Source of the DNA: Chiua virens
Lineage: Eukaryota > Basidiomycota > Agaricomycetes > Boletales > Boletaceae
DNA: 64,000 nt
Reading direction: 5' to 3'
NCBI GenBank assembly: GCA_019787685.1
Contig: JAHNUO010000012.1
Span: forward strand, 620,001-684,000
Shown one piece after another: positions 12,819 through 22,530 of this stretch (position 1 is its first letter; every line of letters begins with the position of its first letter). The notes below the pieces were generated by a model, which saw nothing but the letters and a program-made list of their open reading frames with translations, searched no databases and had not been told where the DNA came from. Made by a program: the position numbers and the translations under genes.

Positions 12819-14910
12819 CTACAGATCGTGATACTCTAAGGGAAACTGATGGGGAACGAGAGGAGGACGGCCAAAATAATCAAAAAACGTCTGGATGTAA
12901 AAAAGACACGCCTGAGACATGATCTCATAGGCTTCCACGCACTTCGATCCTGGCTTTAAATTAATGTACGAAAAAGAAGGATGCGCGTTCGGCCAGGTGG
13001 AGAGAAGCAGACAAAATGCATGTAAGACCCGTTCGTCGTCAGGAAAACTGTCTGTCAGCCCGAGATTGCCAGCTCTGGATGGGAGAGGCTCCGACCACGG
13101 CACGAGACCTGAACTGCCCAAGAAAATACCATGAAGGAAGCCGAGTCGTTCTGTACGATGTTCAGCCCACAAGCGAGGATTGAGGACCTGATCGAGAGCA
13201 CACAGCTCGTATCGCCAACCAGTCTTGTAGATCTCCCATAGGATAGCTTTGACGAGGCGGGGTGGGGGGTTGGTCAGCGAGGGGATTGAAATCAATTTGC
13301 CGCGCCAATCCACCTGTTCTGTGGGGGCGTAACTAGATCCTTGCGTCAGGGCAGCAACCTTGTCACCAAGAGCATCCAGCACAGCCAGTTTATGACCCTT
13401 GGCAGAATCACTGCGGCTTGTGACTGCAGTTTTGAGCTCTTCCCTGAAGGGCACGCCATGGAGTATCTCCCTCCACTGTTGGGGAGATGGGAATCGAGCG
13501 GGGGGGTCGTGATCGAGCTGACGAATCCACATAGGACGAATTGCAAGCCAGTTTGTCATAAACAGCTGGCAGCGCTCAGGGGCTTGTGGCGAGATAAGTA
13601 GGGCTGGTTCTGGGACACGATATCCCTGATCCACCAAGCCCTTCTTCACCCTGGACGGGTCTTTGTCGACACGTTTCAATGCGTTTTCCCACACACGGAA
13701 GGAGAGCGGCATATCGGGCACGCACAGCTCTGCCCACTTGTCACGACCTGCAGAGTTTGCTTCACAATGGGTTAGCCCACGCCTTATCGATAATGTTGGT
13801 AGATATCACCTACCTGACTGGGGTCAACCGTGCTTCTGCTTCTGCTTCTTCTCTGCTCTCCTGGACTGAGCTTGAGAGGGCATTTTACCCGCTTGCGAGG
13901 AGAGTTGAGGGGTGGAGGGATCGGGAATACTGGAGTTCTGATTTGCAGAACCTGTGTAGGCGCGCCACGTGTGGAAATGATGATTGAAACCTCCTTGTCC
14001 GCAATAGAGATTGTTGAAAGGTCGTGCAGGTTTGCCAGCTTCGGCGTACATGCTATGGATAATATCATCGGGGAACGTGAACTTGACTGGTCTCTTGATG
14101 TTGGTCTCAGGGGTGATAGTGTGGCAGGGACGGATCAGCCATACTGGCACACCCACGTGGAAGAGATCATCGCAAGTTTTCGTCTCTTGCGTGAAACAAC
14201 CCATCCAGTGGGACTGGACAGGAAGGGGGGGACCAGAAGGGTAGGCAACGTGAGGTTGAACATACATTACATAGTCGAGGAACGCCAAAGTGTCGAGGAA
14301 ATACCGTTGAGCTTGAGCGACGAAGACAATGATATCACGATAGGTAAGGGGATGGTTGAGGAGTAGCATGATGTCGTGTTTCAGGGACTGGACCATCCTA
14401 CTCGTGATGTCTTGCTTGTCGCCACGGGTGTTTTGCCATTCCTTGTGGCGGTCAGATGCAATCCAAAGTAAGGAAGCGACACCGATTGCCTTTTCTTGCT
14501 TCAGCTTCCCAACCTGAAAGGCAGCGTGGGGAATGGGCTCGAAGTCTTCAGGTGTGGGGCAATACCATGCCCATGACAAAGGGTCAGGCGCTGGATAGTT
14601 TTCCTTGCGACGGATACAGATGGCATAACAGTACTCTTCACAGTACATCTGTGGCCATTGGAAACAGTCCGTGGCACCAAATCATCCGTCTGCTCGAGCA
14701 CATAGTTCCTCTTCGCCATTATGGGGTTTGGGGACGAAAGACATGTTGGGCAAGGTGTAGATGGTTGTAGTACCATAATCTGTAGCAATTGATTTGGCAT
14801 CCAAGCTTTTGTATGTAGCTGGTGTACTGTGTGGGTTTTGATGTCAAAAACAGAGTGAGACAGGGCTTACGATCATGAGCATGAGTTTGGGGGGTAAATT
14901 TCGAGGCCAT
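12819..14910 (-). pseudogene. Gene W: unrecognised Agaricomycete protein, broken near its N-terminus
   Basis: A short first exon (MASKFTPQTHAHD, 14910) and an intron lead to a block reading YIQKLGCQINCYRLW. Then come two long exons: one from about 14650 to 13825 (MYCEEYCYAICIRRKENY...), and one from about 13760 to 12819, joined across an intron with donor near 13824 (KQKHG to RDKWAELCVPDMP). The total is about 640 residues. I recall similar proteins (a CFTQETKTCDDLFHVGVPVW-type block) as widespread hypothetical proteins in this fungal class, but I know no function. It is probably broken: after FRPQTP the frame shifts near 14720, and the continuing frame has a TGA where the family would have Trp (DG-stop-FGATD). 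It lies on the same strand as the Plavaka gene just downstream. Confidence 0.6.
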
Positions 14911-15059
14911 GGTGGGTTGGGGGGAGGGAAGAATGGGGCTAAAATATTGGTTAGGATCATGCCGATGAACTAAGGGTTAGGTACTGTACCTGGATTGATG
15001 GTAGCAGAGTCTAATTCACTCAGAGGTGCGAGATGGTGCGGCGACGAGGCAGACCAGAA

Positions 15060-15345
15060 CGACGGGAGGGTGGAACCAGAGGGGAAGCGCTTCAAAGGGT
15101 CTTCAACCCTACTATCGCTCGATTTGTGATGGTGACAGGGCGACCCTATGGACACAAAGTCAGACAACAAGAGAAGTTTGAGCGGCACAAAGCCAGCTCT
15201 GAATCAGGGCTTGGGACAAGGAAGTGCGGGCGTCGGCGCAAGGTTTTGAGGGCAATGCACGTCGGTGGCAAGGAGGGCGGAGTCATTGGAATGAGTGTCG
15301 GTCCAAGTGCCGGAGGCGTTGCGCAAAGTCTTTAGGATGAGCGAT
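15060..15345 (-). repeat. Dispersed repeat R, copy 1 (reverse orientation)
   Basis: The reverse complement contains the markers GACTTTGTGTCCATAGGGTC, GAGCTGGCTTTGTGCCGCTC and CCTTTGAAG in the same order as 15740-16735 and 20425-20795. It lacks the 17 or so bases spelling TTGCACAGAGAACGC seen in the other copies. Confidence 0.7.
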
Positions 15346-15739
15346 AATAAAGCAGGGGAGGTACTAGGCATAATCCAGGAAGACGTCGATGGTAGGTGGT
15401 GGCAAGGACGGAGATCTGACACTGAAAGTCGGTTGTCCATGATTGATAATGTTTGTCACTGTATAATAATCCACAATAACTCGTCGAAGTGTTGTGGACT
15501 CGTGTTGTTATTGTTGCTTGTTTACAAGCATCAAGTGCGGAATCTCTCCAACAGGTGGGAAGAAGCTTCCTGGAGGGTGCCAATGAGTACGGTGAGTCAT
15601 CAATTCATCAATGGATCACTGAGTTCTAACTGAGTCGTTTTCTGCGACAAGGCTAGTTGCGCCGTTGGTGGTAAGGTCTCGGAGCATGGTTGGGGCTCGG
15701 TATGTCCCTGAATGCGAGTTCTCATAGACTGCTCATGCT

Positions 15740-16735
15740 AACCAGTGTCCATATCCATTCCATCCATGCTGGGGTCCCATCTTCAAGATCAACGCCTCCC
15801 ATGCCCAGTCGTTGACACACCCCCGACCCTCAAGATCGACATCTCTCGTGCCTAGTTGCTCATGCACTACTCCGAATCCGTCCTTGCCATGCCCACATTC
15901 AAGACCTTGCGCCATCCACGGATCACTGGATCTTACTGAGTTGGCTCTGTGCCGCTCGAACCTCTCTGTCATCTGACTTTGTGTTGCACAGAGAACGCTT
16001 TTGGACTTTGTGTCCATAGGGTCACTGTTACAATCACGTTCTCACTTCATTCTTTCGCCTTCCTACTCAACGCTCTCAATCCACTATACAAGATACACAA
16101 TATCTATTATGGCATATATTGCCTCATGCCAAGGCTATACTCAGGATCATATCCTATTGGCCAATCCTTTATGACTCACTATGATTCATTATTAGACACG
16201 TGTTATCACACGATGTCATAACCCATGCACAACACACGTGTATTCACACGTTATCTCTTATCTATGATTCCATATGACTCATATCTATTATTAAAGCAGT
16301 GCTTATCTCATAACATGCTTATACCGCATTGTTACAGCATTGTTCCCTCATGTCTTTATCTATGACTCACATACATGCTGATACCTCATGTTATCTCACC
16401 TTATCTACCAATCAGGACACTCATACTTATCTATGTATTCATTCTCCGATTGTAACTCCGATTGTACTTTTAGTATATAAAGACTTGAATGCAGCACCAG
16501 GGAACTCTAACAAAGTTCACCTCTGGTTTTCCTCCATTGTCTCTCATAGACGGATCTCCTCTGTAGTTCTCGCCTCACTCGTCAGACTCACTTGCATCCA
16601 ACCTTACACTGACCACTACAACCACTTGCAAGTAACTCATAGTCTACATTTGTTCTAGGTTGTTACAGTCGCCCTGTTGCCATCACGAATCGAGCGATAG
16701 TAGGGTTGAAGACCCTTTGAAGTGCTTCCCCTCTA
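15740..16735 (+). repeat. Dispersed repeat R, copy 2 (interrupted by a solo LTR)
   Basis: Plus-strand copy: GTGCCGCTCGAACCTCTC (15948), GACTTTGTGTCCATAGG (16004) and, after the LTR at 16026-16667, GTCGCCCTGTTGCC and GAAGACCCTTTGAAGTGC. Comparison with copies 1 and 3 shows that the uninterrupted site read CATAGGGTCGCCCTG. Confidence 0.75.
16026..16667. mobile_element. Solo LTR 2 (642 bp), same family as LTR 1
   Basis: Starts TGTTACAATCACG, ends GGTTGTTACA, with TATATAAA at 16474-16481. Target-site duplication is GTCAC (16021-16025) and GTCGC (16668-16672), one mismatch; the intact repeat copies show GTCGC was the original, so the left copy has mutated. LTRs 1 and 2 lie 4.7 kb apart but have different duplications, so they are two independent solo LTRs, not the ends of one element. 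Confidence 0.9.
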
Positions 16736-16880
16736 CATCCACCCTCTCTTCACCCACTTCACCGAAGTAAGTACAGCACCAAAGTCCCTCTACTAATGTA
16801 CCTCCTCCTCATCATACTCGCCACTGCCATCCCCAGCGTGCTTGACATCGCCTCTAACACCCCCTGCATCTCGGATCACC

Positions 16881-19090
16881 CTACTCAGACCATGCAGCTG
16901 GATCGACCTCGACCAATCTCTGGCCCATTATCCATTCCTGGATTTGATCCAGCTGTAGCTTCTCCCCCTCATCTTCCCTCAAACGTTTGATCATATCCTT
17001 TGCCCTGCGGTAGTTATCCTGTCACATGGCTGGTTTGACCTCCTGTCTCTCCATCCGACCTTCGTGGTAATCACGGGCCAATGCAGCGATTGCTGCTACC
17101 CCCAACGCAAAGAGATTGTCCAGCGCTGGGTGGGGGTCTGAGGGGTCAATGAAAGTCCATAACATCGGTGAGTGAACATATAGATGTTCAATCACCAAAT
17201 CCTGAAAGTAGCCTGTGGTGAAGAGGGGAGAGGTGGGTCCGTTGCACAGATGGTCGTAGCCCTGTATGATTTCATTTGCCCTTGCAGCACGGTGTAGGGA
17301 ATAGGTATTCCCTATGCTCGCATAGCATGTTTCCGCACCCTGTCATCACCTGATCCCGATCCTGATTGTCTGCTTGTGCGAACTCATCCGGATTGCTGTA
17401 TCCGCACCTGTTTTGCCTCAGACTCTTTTATTTTATTTTTGATGCTCCTTATTCATACTTAGCATTGGCTAGACCACGTCATGCAGCCCTTGCAGGGACG
17501 TTCGGGTGCCTCTCAAACTTTATACCATATGAAAACCTTCTTTTTTATTATTATCCTTACTTAGGACAAGTCTGAGGGTATTCCTGAGGACTATAAATTC
17601 ACTGTATTGACAAAATACAGTAGCTTTTGCCCGTGTGCATCTGTCTCACATCGTTTTCGGTTGACGTTCGTTTTCTCTCGCTCTCCTCATGTTTTATCGA
17701 TCCGGATTCAGACTGCCGTGTCCACCTTTCTATCCGTTTTAATCCGGATTCGCCCCGGATTCATCTCGGACTACTCAAAAACCATTATTCGTCGTTCACC
17801 AACTCAGTGTTGTCCCTGGGTCGAACGGAATCACATTCCTTCACCCTCTTTTCTATTTCTTTCAATCCCCCTGAGTATTGCACTACAGCCAGGATATATT
17901 ACCTTCAACGGTAAGCAATAGCCTCTTCTGGTGTGCAGCTAGGCTCCCCCCACTGAAACCTTTTTCACAGTCTGAGAGTGGAGTTCACGTGAGACGCAAC
18001 ATAGCTTTTCCATTGCTGTAGTATGTCACTGATGGGTTGCGCCGTTTCCTTGCGCAATGTTTTGGGAGTCTCGACAGGTGAAGCACCCAACAGTGAATTC
18101 ATGGCGCTGTTCATGGCATCCATGATCAGGTTTTTCCGTACAGTCTCCGTCATGACAGCTTCCCCCGTAACCATTTTATTTTGCACGTAGGCTTTGGCGC
18201 GCTTGATGACCCCTGTAACAGTGATTGCTGATAGCGTTACACAGGGCTCAACAGGTGTGCCATCATTGCCATTGTCATTGTGAGACAATGCAGCTCTTGA
18301 CTGACTGCTGCAAGGTTCATGTTTCTTGATCAATTTTTTTAGCATCTTATCAAGTCAAAACGTTTCGACAACACTCACTTGTTTTTTAGGTGCTGGCTTT
18401 GGTGGGGGCAAGACGTGTTGAGTAGTAGGGGGAGCTGATGGAGCAGCGCTGATCATTGAATCAGCTGGATAAGTTTCCTGAGCCCTCAAATCGGCTTGTT
18501 GAGCACCAAAGAAGTTGAGGGATGAAGTTGTGGAGCCTTGGTGAAGGGGAAAGTGCAAGGAAGGGTTGATCTCTGGGTCCATAATTGCCCCGATGGTTGA
18601 ATCATCCGCTTGTGGACCGAATGCTGACACAGGATCGGCAAAGAACCACGAAGCATCGTGTGCTGGAGGGTGCATGCCACCATGATGCCTCCAACTGATG
18701 GCTTGTTGAGCACCAATGGAGTCAAAGGATGAAGGTGTGGAGCCTTTGTAAAGTGGAAAGTGCGAGGAAGGGTTGATCGGTGCGTGGATGACTGCCCTGA
18801 TGGTTGAATTGTCCACTTGTGGACCGAAAGCTGACATGGGATGATGATGAACAGGGAACCACTCAGTGCCATCAGTTGGGATGCCAGCATCAATGGATGA
18901 AGACATGGCCGCAGGGTTAGGCTGTAAATCTTGGGCAGGATCCTCGAAAGTGACGGTTGGATTTTCCCTGCCAGTGGAAGCTGCGGATACCGGTGATTGG
19001 TGCGATGTATGCTAATAGTAGTACTAGAAAATAATTTATAGACGTTGGTCTATAGAGAGACATACTTACCTGGGGGTTTGTGTGTGCCAT
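16881..19090 (-). pseudogene. Gene Y: unrecognised protein with internal duplication, split by a solo LTR
   Basis: Starts MAHTNPQ (19090), short intron, then a Pro/Ser-rich region to 18373, an intron of about 33 bases, and MLKKLIKKHEP onward. Two copies of a roughly 60-residue unit lie in tandem: HPMSAFGPQVDNSTI... and DPVSAFGPQADDSTI.... The conserved-looking C-terminal part (YDHLCNGPTSPLFTTGYFQD, LWTFIDPSDPHPALDNLFAL) ends at a TAG at 16881. Breaks: in-frame TGA at 17965-17967 and 17022-17024, and a 615-bp LTR. Without the LTR the frame joins exactly (EEAIAYR to AARANEIIQG). I recall related hypothetical proteins in Agaricomycetes but no function. Confidence 0.6.
17293..17907. mobile_element. 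Solo LTR 3 (615 bp) inside gene Y
   Basis: Starts TGTAGGGAATAGG and ends ATTACCTTCA. Flanks carry ACGG at 17289-17292 and 17908-17911 (a 4-bp duplication, or 5 bp ACGGT if the T at 17293 is counted). A hairpin-like TAGGGAAT/ATTCCCTA lies at its 5' end and a TATAAA box sits near 17593. Sequence differs from LTRs 1, 2 and 4. Excising it restores the gene Y frame, which strongly supports the ends. Confidence 0.8.
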
Positions 19091-19220
19091 TGTTGAGCGA
19101 GTATCAGCGGTAGTCAGAAGAAATGGTCCAATTAGATGTATGATGTTAGTCTATTCATAGCATCAGGATGACAACATGCATACACAGACTCGTAAGGCAA
19201 TGATTTAGAATAATACAAGA

Positions 19221-20271
19221 TTACAACGGAGAGGACACCTGGGATTCTGCGGAATGGGGGGAGAGCGGTGATCCGTCTTCAGTACCTTCCTCGGACGATG
19301 TTCTCTCTGAATTGCTAAATCCGCTGAAATGCTCCTCCGAATCATGAGATACATGGACTTTCCCAACACTGCCTCTTTCAAACAGGTCTGAAACCCATAG
19401 ACCAATCACGTCCTGCATTTCACCCAATTGTGCCTTGGAAATGGCCAACGCCGTAAGCTGCTCCAAATGAGTGTCCCTGTAAAATTGCTTGCTATCTTCG
19501 ACATCTTCTAGGCCGTGAGCACTGAGGACTTGATCAAGTAGATTCAGGTATGCCCCACTGACGGCATGGGCTCCAGCATGCTGGTCATGCATGTTGGTCA
19601 GAAAGACCATATGCTGCTCCGATGATTTCATTTCTGCCTTGGCGAGTGCAAGCCATAGGGCAATGCACTCGTGATCCGCCCGTTTGGATTCAAGTGCCGA
19701 CAGTAAAATGGTGTCGGGCATGGCAGAAAGGGCCTCAATGAGCTCCTCCTTCTTCTATTTGCATGTGAGTTAGTTGGTGGGCCCACATAATGTTACAACA
19801 TACCTGCTCTACTTCGTCAAGCGTGACATCAGTGGGGGACATAATCCCAAGTGACCATGCTGCATAGTACAGTGCAGGGGGGACAGGCCCTTTTCCCCTG
19901 GGAATGTAAGGATGGTAATGGTATCGTCACTTTGAATTCGACGAGGAATGGGACGTAAGTAAAGCGACCCGTTTGTTTCGATGATTGTCGGGAGAAGAGG
20001 GAGGAGTGGTTTCAGGGTAGCGACTGTGAGGATAAGTCTCGGAAAAGGGCATGTTGTGCTGATCAAAATGACCGTGGGGGGCCTGGGATGGGGACTTGTC
20101 AATGGACTTAGATTGTGGAGACGCTGTGGTGGCAAGAGAGTCGTCTTTCTTCGGACTGGGTAAGGAAGATGATTTTGCTGAATCGACCGACAAGGTAAGG
20201 GAGGGGCTACGAGATTCAGATAGATGGTCACTGAGGGGCATGATATGACATACGGTCTGAGACTGTGGCAT
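19221..20271 (-). pseudogene. Gene Z: unrecognised protein with an in-frame stop
   Basis: Reads MPQSQTVCHIMPLSDHL, a Ser/Pro-rich region, one TGA at 19927-19929, then the same frame continues as RYHYHPYIPRGKGPVPPALY to an intron (about 19803-19755) and a second exon KKEELIEALSAMPDTILL ending SSPL at 19221. The second exon looks helical and acidic. I recognise no domain. It lies upstream of and on the same strand as Y, W and the Plavaka gene. Either the stop is real and this is a pseudogene, or an unseen intron removes it. Confidence 0.5.
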
Positions 20272-20424
20272 TCACTATCGATTACACACATACATTAAAT
20301 GGAAAGCACAGCTGTGTTGGAGTGAGTATCTGAGTTTGAAAGACGAGAAAACCGATAACAGAGAAGCAGAGTTGATGTGACCACTGTCCCAACATTCACA
20401 TTGCTCACTGCCTTGCATCGTGCA

Positions 20425-20795
20425 TTCCCCATCCTTGTCACTGCCCACCCTCAAGATTGATGCCTCCTGTGCCCAGTTGCTCATGTCGCAACTCCCACAC
20501 TTACATAAGACTTTGCGCTGCACGTTCCGAACATCCTCCCAGAAGACCCTGACTCCGCCCTCCTTGCCATCGACGTGCATTGCCCTCAAGACCTTGCGCC
20601 GACGCCCGCACTTCCTCGTCCCAAGCTCCCCGATTCAGAGCTGGCTTTGTGCCGCTCGAACCTCTCTGTTGTCTGACTTTGTGTTGCACAGAGAATGCTT
20701 TTGGACTTTGTGTCCATAGGGTTGCCCCGTCGCCACCTCGAATCGAGCAACAGTGGGGTTGAGGACCCTTTGAAGTGCCAAGGATATGCATCTCA
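20425..20795 (+). repeat. Dispersed repeat R, copy 3 (uninterrupted)
   Basis: Contains CACCCTCAAGATTGATGCCTC, GTGCCGCTCGAACCTCTC, TTGCACAGAGAATGC, GACTTTGTGTCCATAGGGTT and GAGGACCCTTTGAAGTGCC in the same order as copy 2. From 20796 to 21060 I see nothing coding. Confidence 0.7.
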
Positions 20796-21060
20796 TACGT
20801 TCGCTCTGGATCTATACCACTGAACTCGCTCTCATATGGTGCCAATACCCCCAATGCATCTACTGTATAACGCTAATCTCTCTTTCGTCATAGCAAAACA
20901 TGTATCCTTGATGACCATCAACCAAGGTATGTACAGCACAAAAGTCATACCACAGTACTAATAGACCTTGGGAACTGCGCTAATTGAAGTTATATCCTCT
21001 AACCCTGTAGGACGCTCTACTGTAGTGACTCCAGTGAAGGTTAGTCTCATTCCGGAAGCA

Positions 21061-21917
21061 TCATCGATGATACTTACTGTTGTTCTCCTTGTGCCAGGCG
21101 ATTACGCACTCTGCATGCAGCCAAAAGCCGCCATTCAGCTTCCTTGATGACGTGCTTGCTTGGCAAAGCAGGACTATTCTCGGGTCATCTAACCTCTGTT
21201 TGAGTAGACTCTTGATCGCCATGGGTTGATCTTCGATTTCATCCAACCACAGCAAAATCAGCTTCAAATTTTGGTGTTGGAGGAGTGTCAGCAAGCTGGT
21301 AGCCGTGCGACTCATTTTCCAGGGCATTGAAAGGTGTGTCAAGCGGTTTAAATATTGGAACCCATTAGTAACTGTCTCCCAGGCCAAGTCAGTGGTCAGA
21401 TCCAGGTGTGTAACACGATGGAAGGCAGGCGCATCAGGAAGATGTATGAAGCATGTTTGAAAAAACAGAGCAGGATTGACCGAGAGGTATCTCAGGTACG
21501 TGAGATTATTGAGTGCATCGAGGATGACGTAGAATCAACGGGGGCTGTTACATCCCCCATGTAGGACGAAGTGGATCAGACAAGGGCAGTGATGGAGGAG
21601 TATTGCAACAGTGTAAGGGGAGACAGGCATGCCAATATACAGGTATAGGACCATCTTCGACCTCGTGGTGAGCGAAAGTAAGAGGCTCTTTGCGTGGGCC
21701 TCGGAAGAGATACTGATTTTATTGTAGAGGATAGGCTCCACCCTTCGCAGGAATAATTTCAGCTCATGTAAGATGACAGTTAGGAACCGTTACCATTCAT
21801 GCACGCGACGAGCTACCCGCATGTACTTAGCCAGCTTGCATGGCTTTTTATTCACTAACGAAAAAACCATTTTCTCTAGCTCAACAGGCAGTTCCTTCCT
21901 GTCCGAAGCCATAGCCA
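21061..21917 (-). pseudogene. F-box-like / LRR-type protein with one in-frame stop
   Basis: Starts MAMASDRKELPVELEKMVFS (21917), a short F-box-like opening, then KYMRVARRVHEW, an intron with donor at about 21790, and VEPILYNKISISS onward. The Leu-rich body (LTHLSMPWKMSRTATSLLTL, LKLILLWLDEI) and the end (FWLHAECVIAWHK) match the style of the many basidiomycete F-box proteins, putative substrate receptors for SCF ubiquitin ligases. An in-frame TGA at 21535-21537 (CGT TGA TTC) interrupts an otherwise open frame that continues YVILDALNNLTYLRYL. No catalytic residues are expected in this family. Confidence 0.65.
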
Positions 21918-22191
21918 TAGCGAACAGTGAAAGGTGGGGATGGCGGGGGTATGAAGTAGACCTCGGGAATGTAAAGATAGGTATTTATTCTGTGTTTGAT
22001 TTACTGGGGTAACTTGCTATAAAACACAATCCTGACATGATAATCTCCAGGATAGTGACACAAACGTAACATCACTTCGTTGCAGGTGGCCAGCCGGAAA
22101 ACTTTTAATTATTTCAATCGCTTCGCTGGTCAGCCTTTTGCTATATACCTGACTTTCATACAACGCTACTTCTGCTTTCGGACGACAAGAA

Positions 22192-22440
22192 GAGGCTTTG
22201 GTATAGCCATGGCCATGTCATTCACGTGGCATTGCCCGGCAGCAATTCAGACGTATGTCTTTCCATTTCAGCACAACAAAGAGGCATTGGTATGGCCACG
22301 GCAATGCGATGCATGCGGCATTGTCCGGTAGCGGCGCTACCCAGCTCCTTCCATCTCGGGTGACAGGGAGGCTTTGGCATGGCCATAGCCATGGCATGTG
22401 TGCGTGGCATTGTCCAGTGGATTATAGATTCTCTGGTCAG
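22192..22440 (+). repeat. Three-copy tandem repeat, 87-89 bp period
   Basis: Units start at 22192, 22281 and 22368. Each begins GAGGCTTTGGTATGGCC-like and contains GTGGCATTGTCCGG-like cores; identity is moderate, so the array is old. It lies just upstream of the DUF6698 gene. Confidence 0.7.
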
Positions 22441-22530
22441 TTTGTCCATGTGAGCACCTTCTGAAATACCTTGAAAACATTGCTCGTGCATCGTTACCTC
22501 CATTCCGTCTTCCCCATCTCACCCTGAACA

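Noticed and set aside
10683..16667. A single full-length LTR retrotransposon bounded by LTRs 1 and 2.
   Set aside because: Each LTR has its own flanking duplication (CCATC; GTCAC/GTCGC) and the sequence between them encodes Plavaka and gene W fragments on the other strand, with no Gag or Pol.
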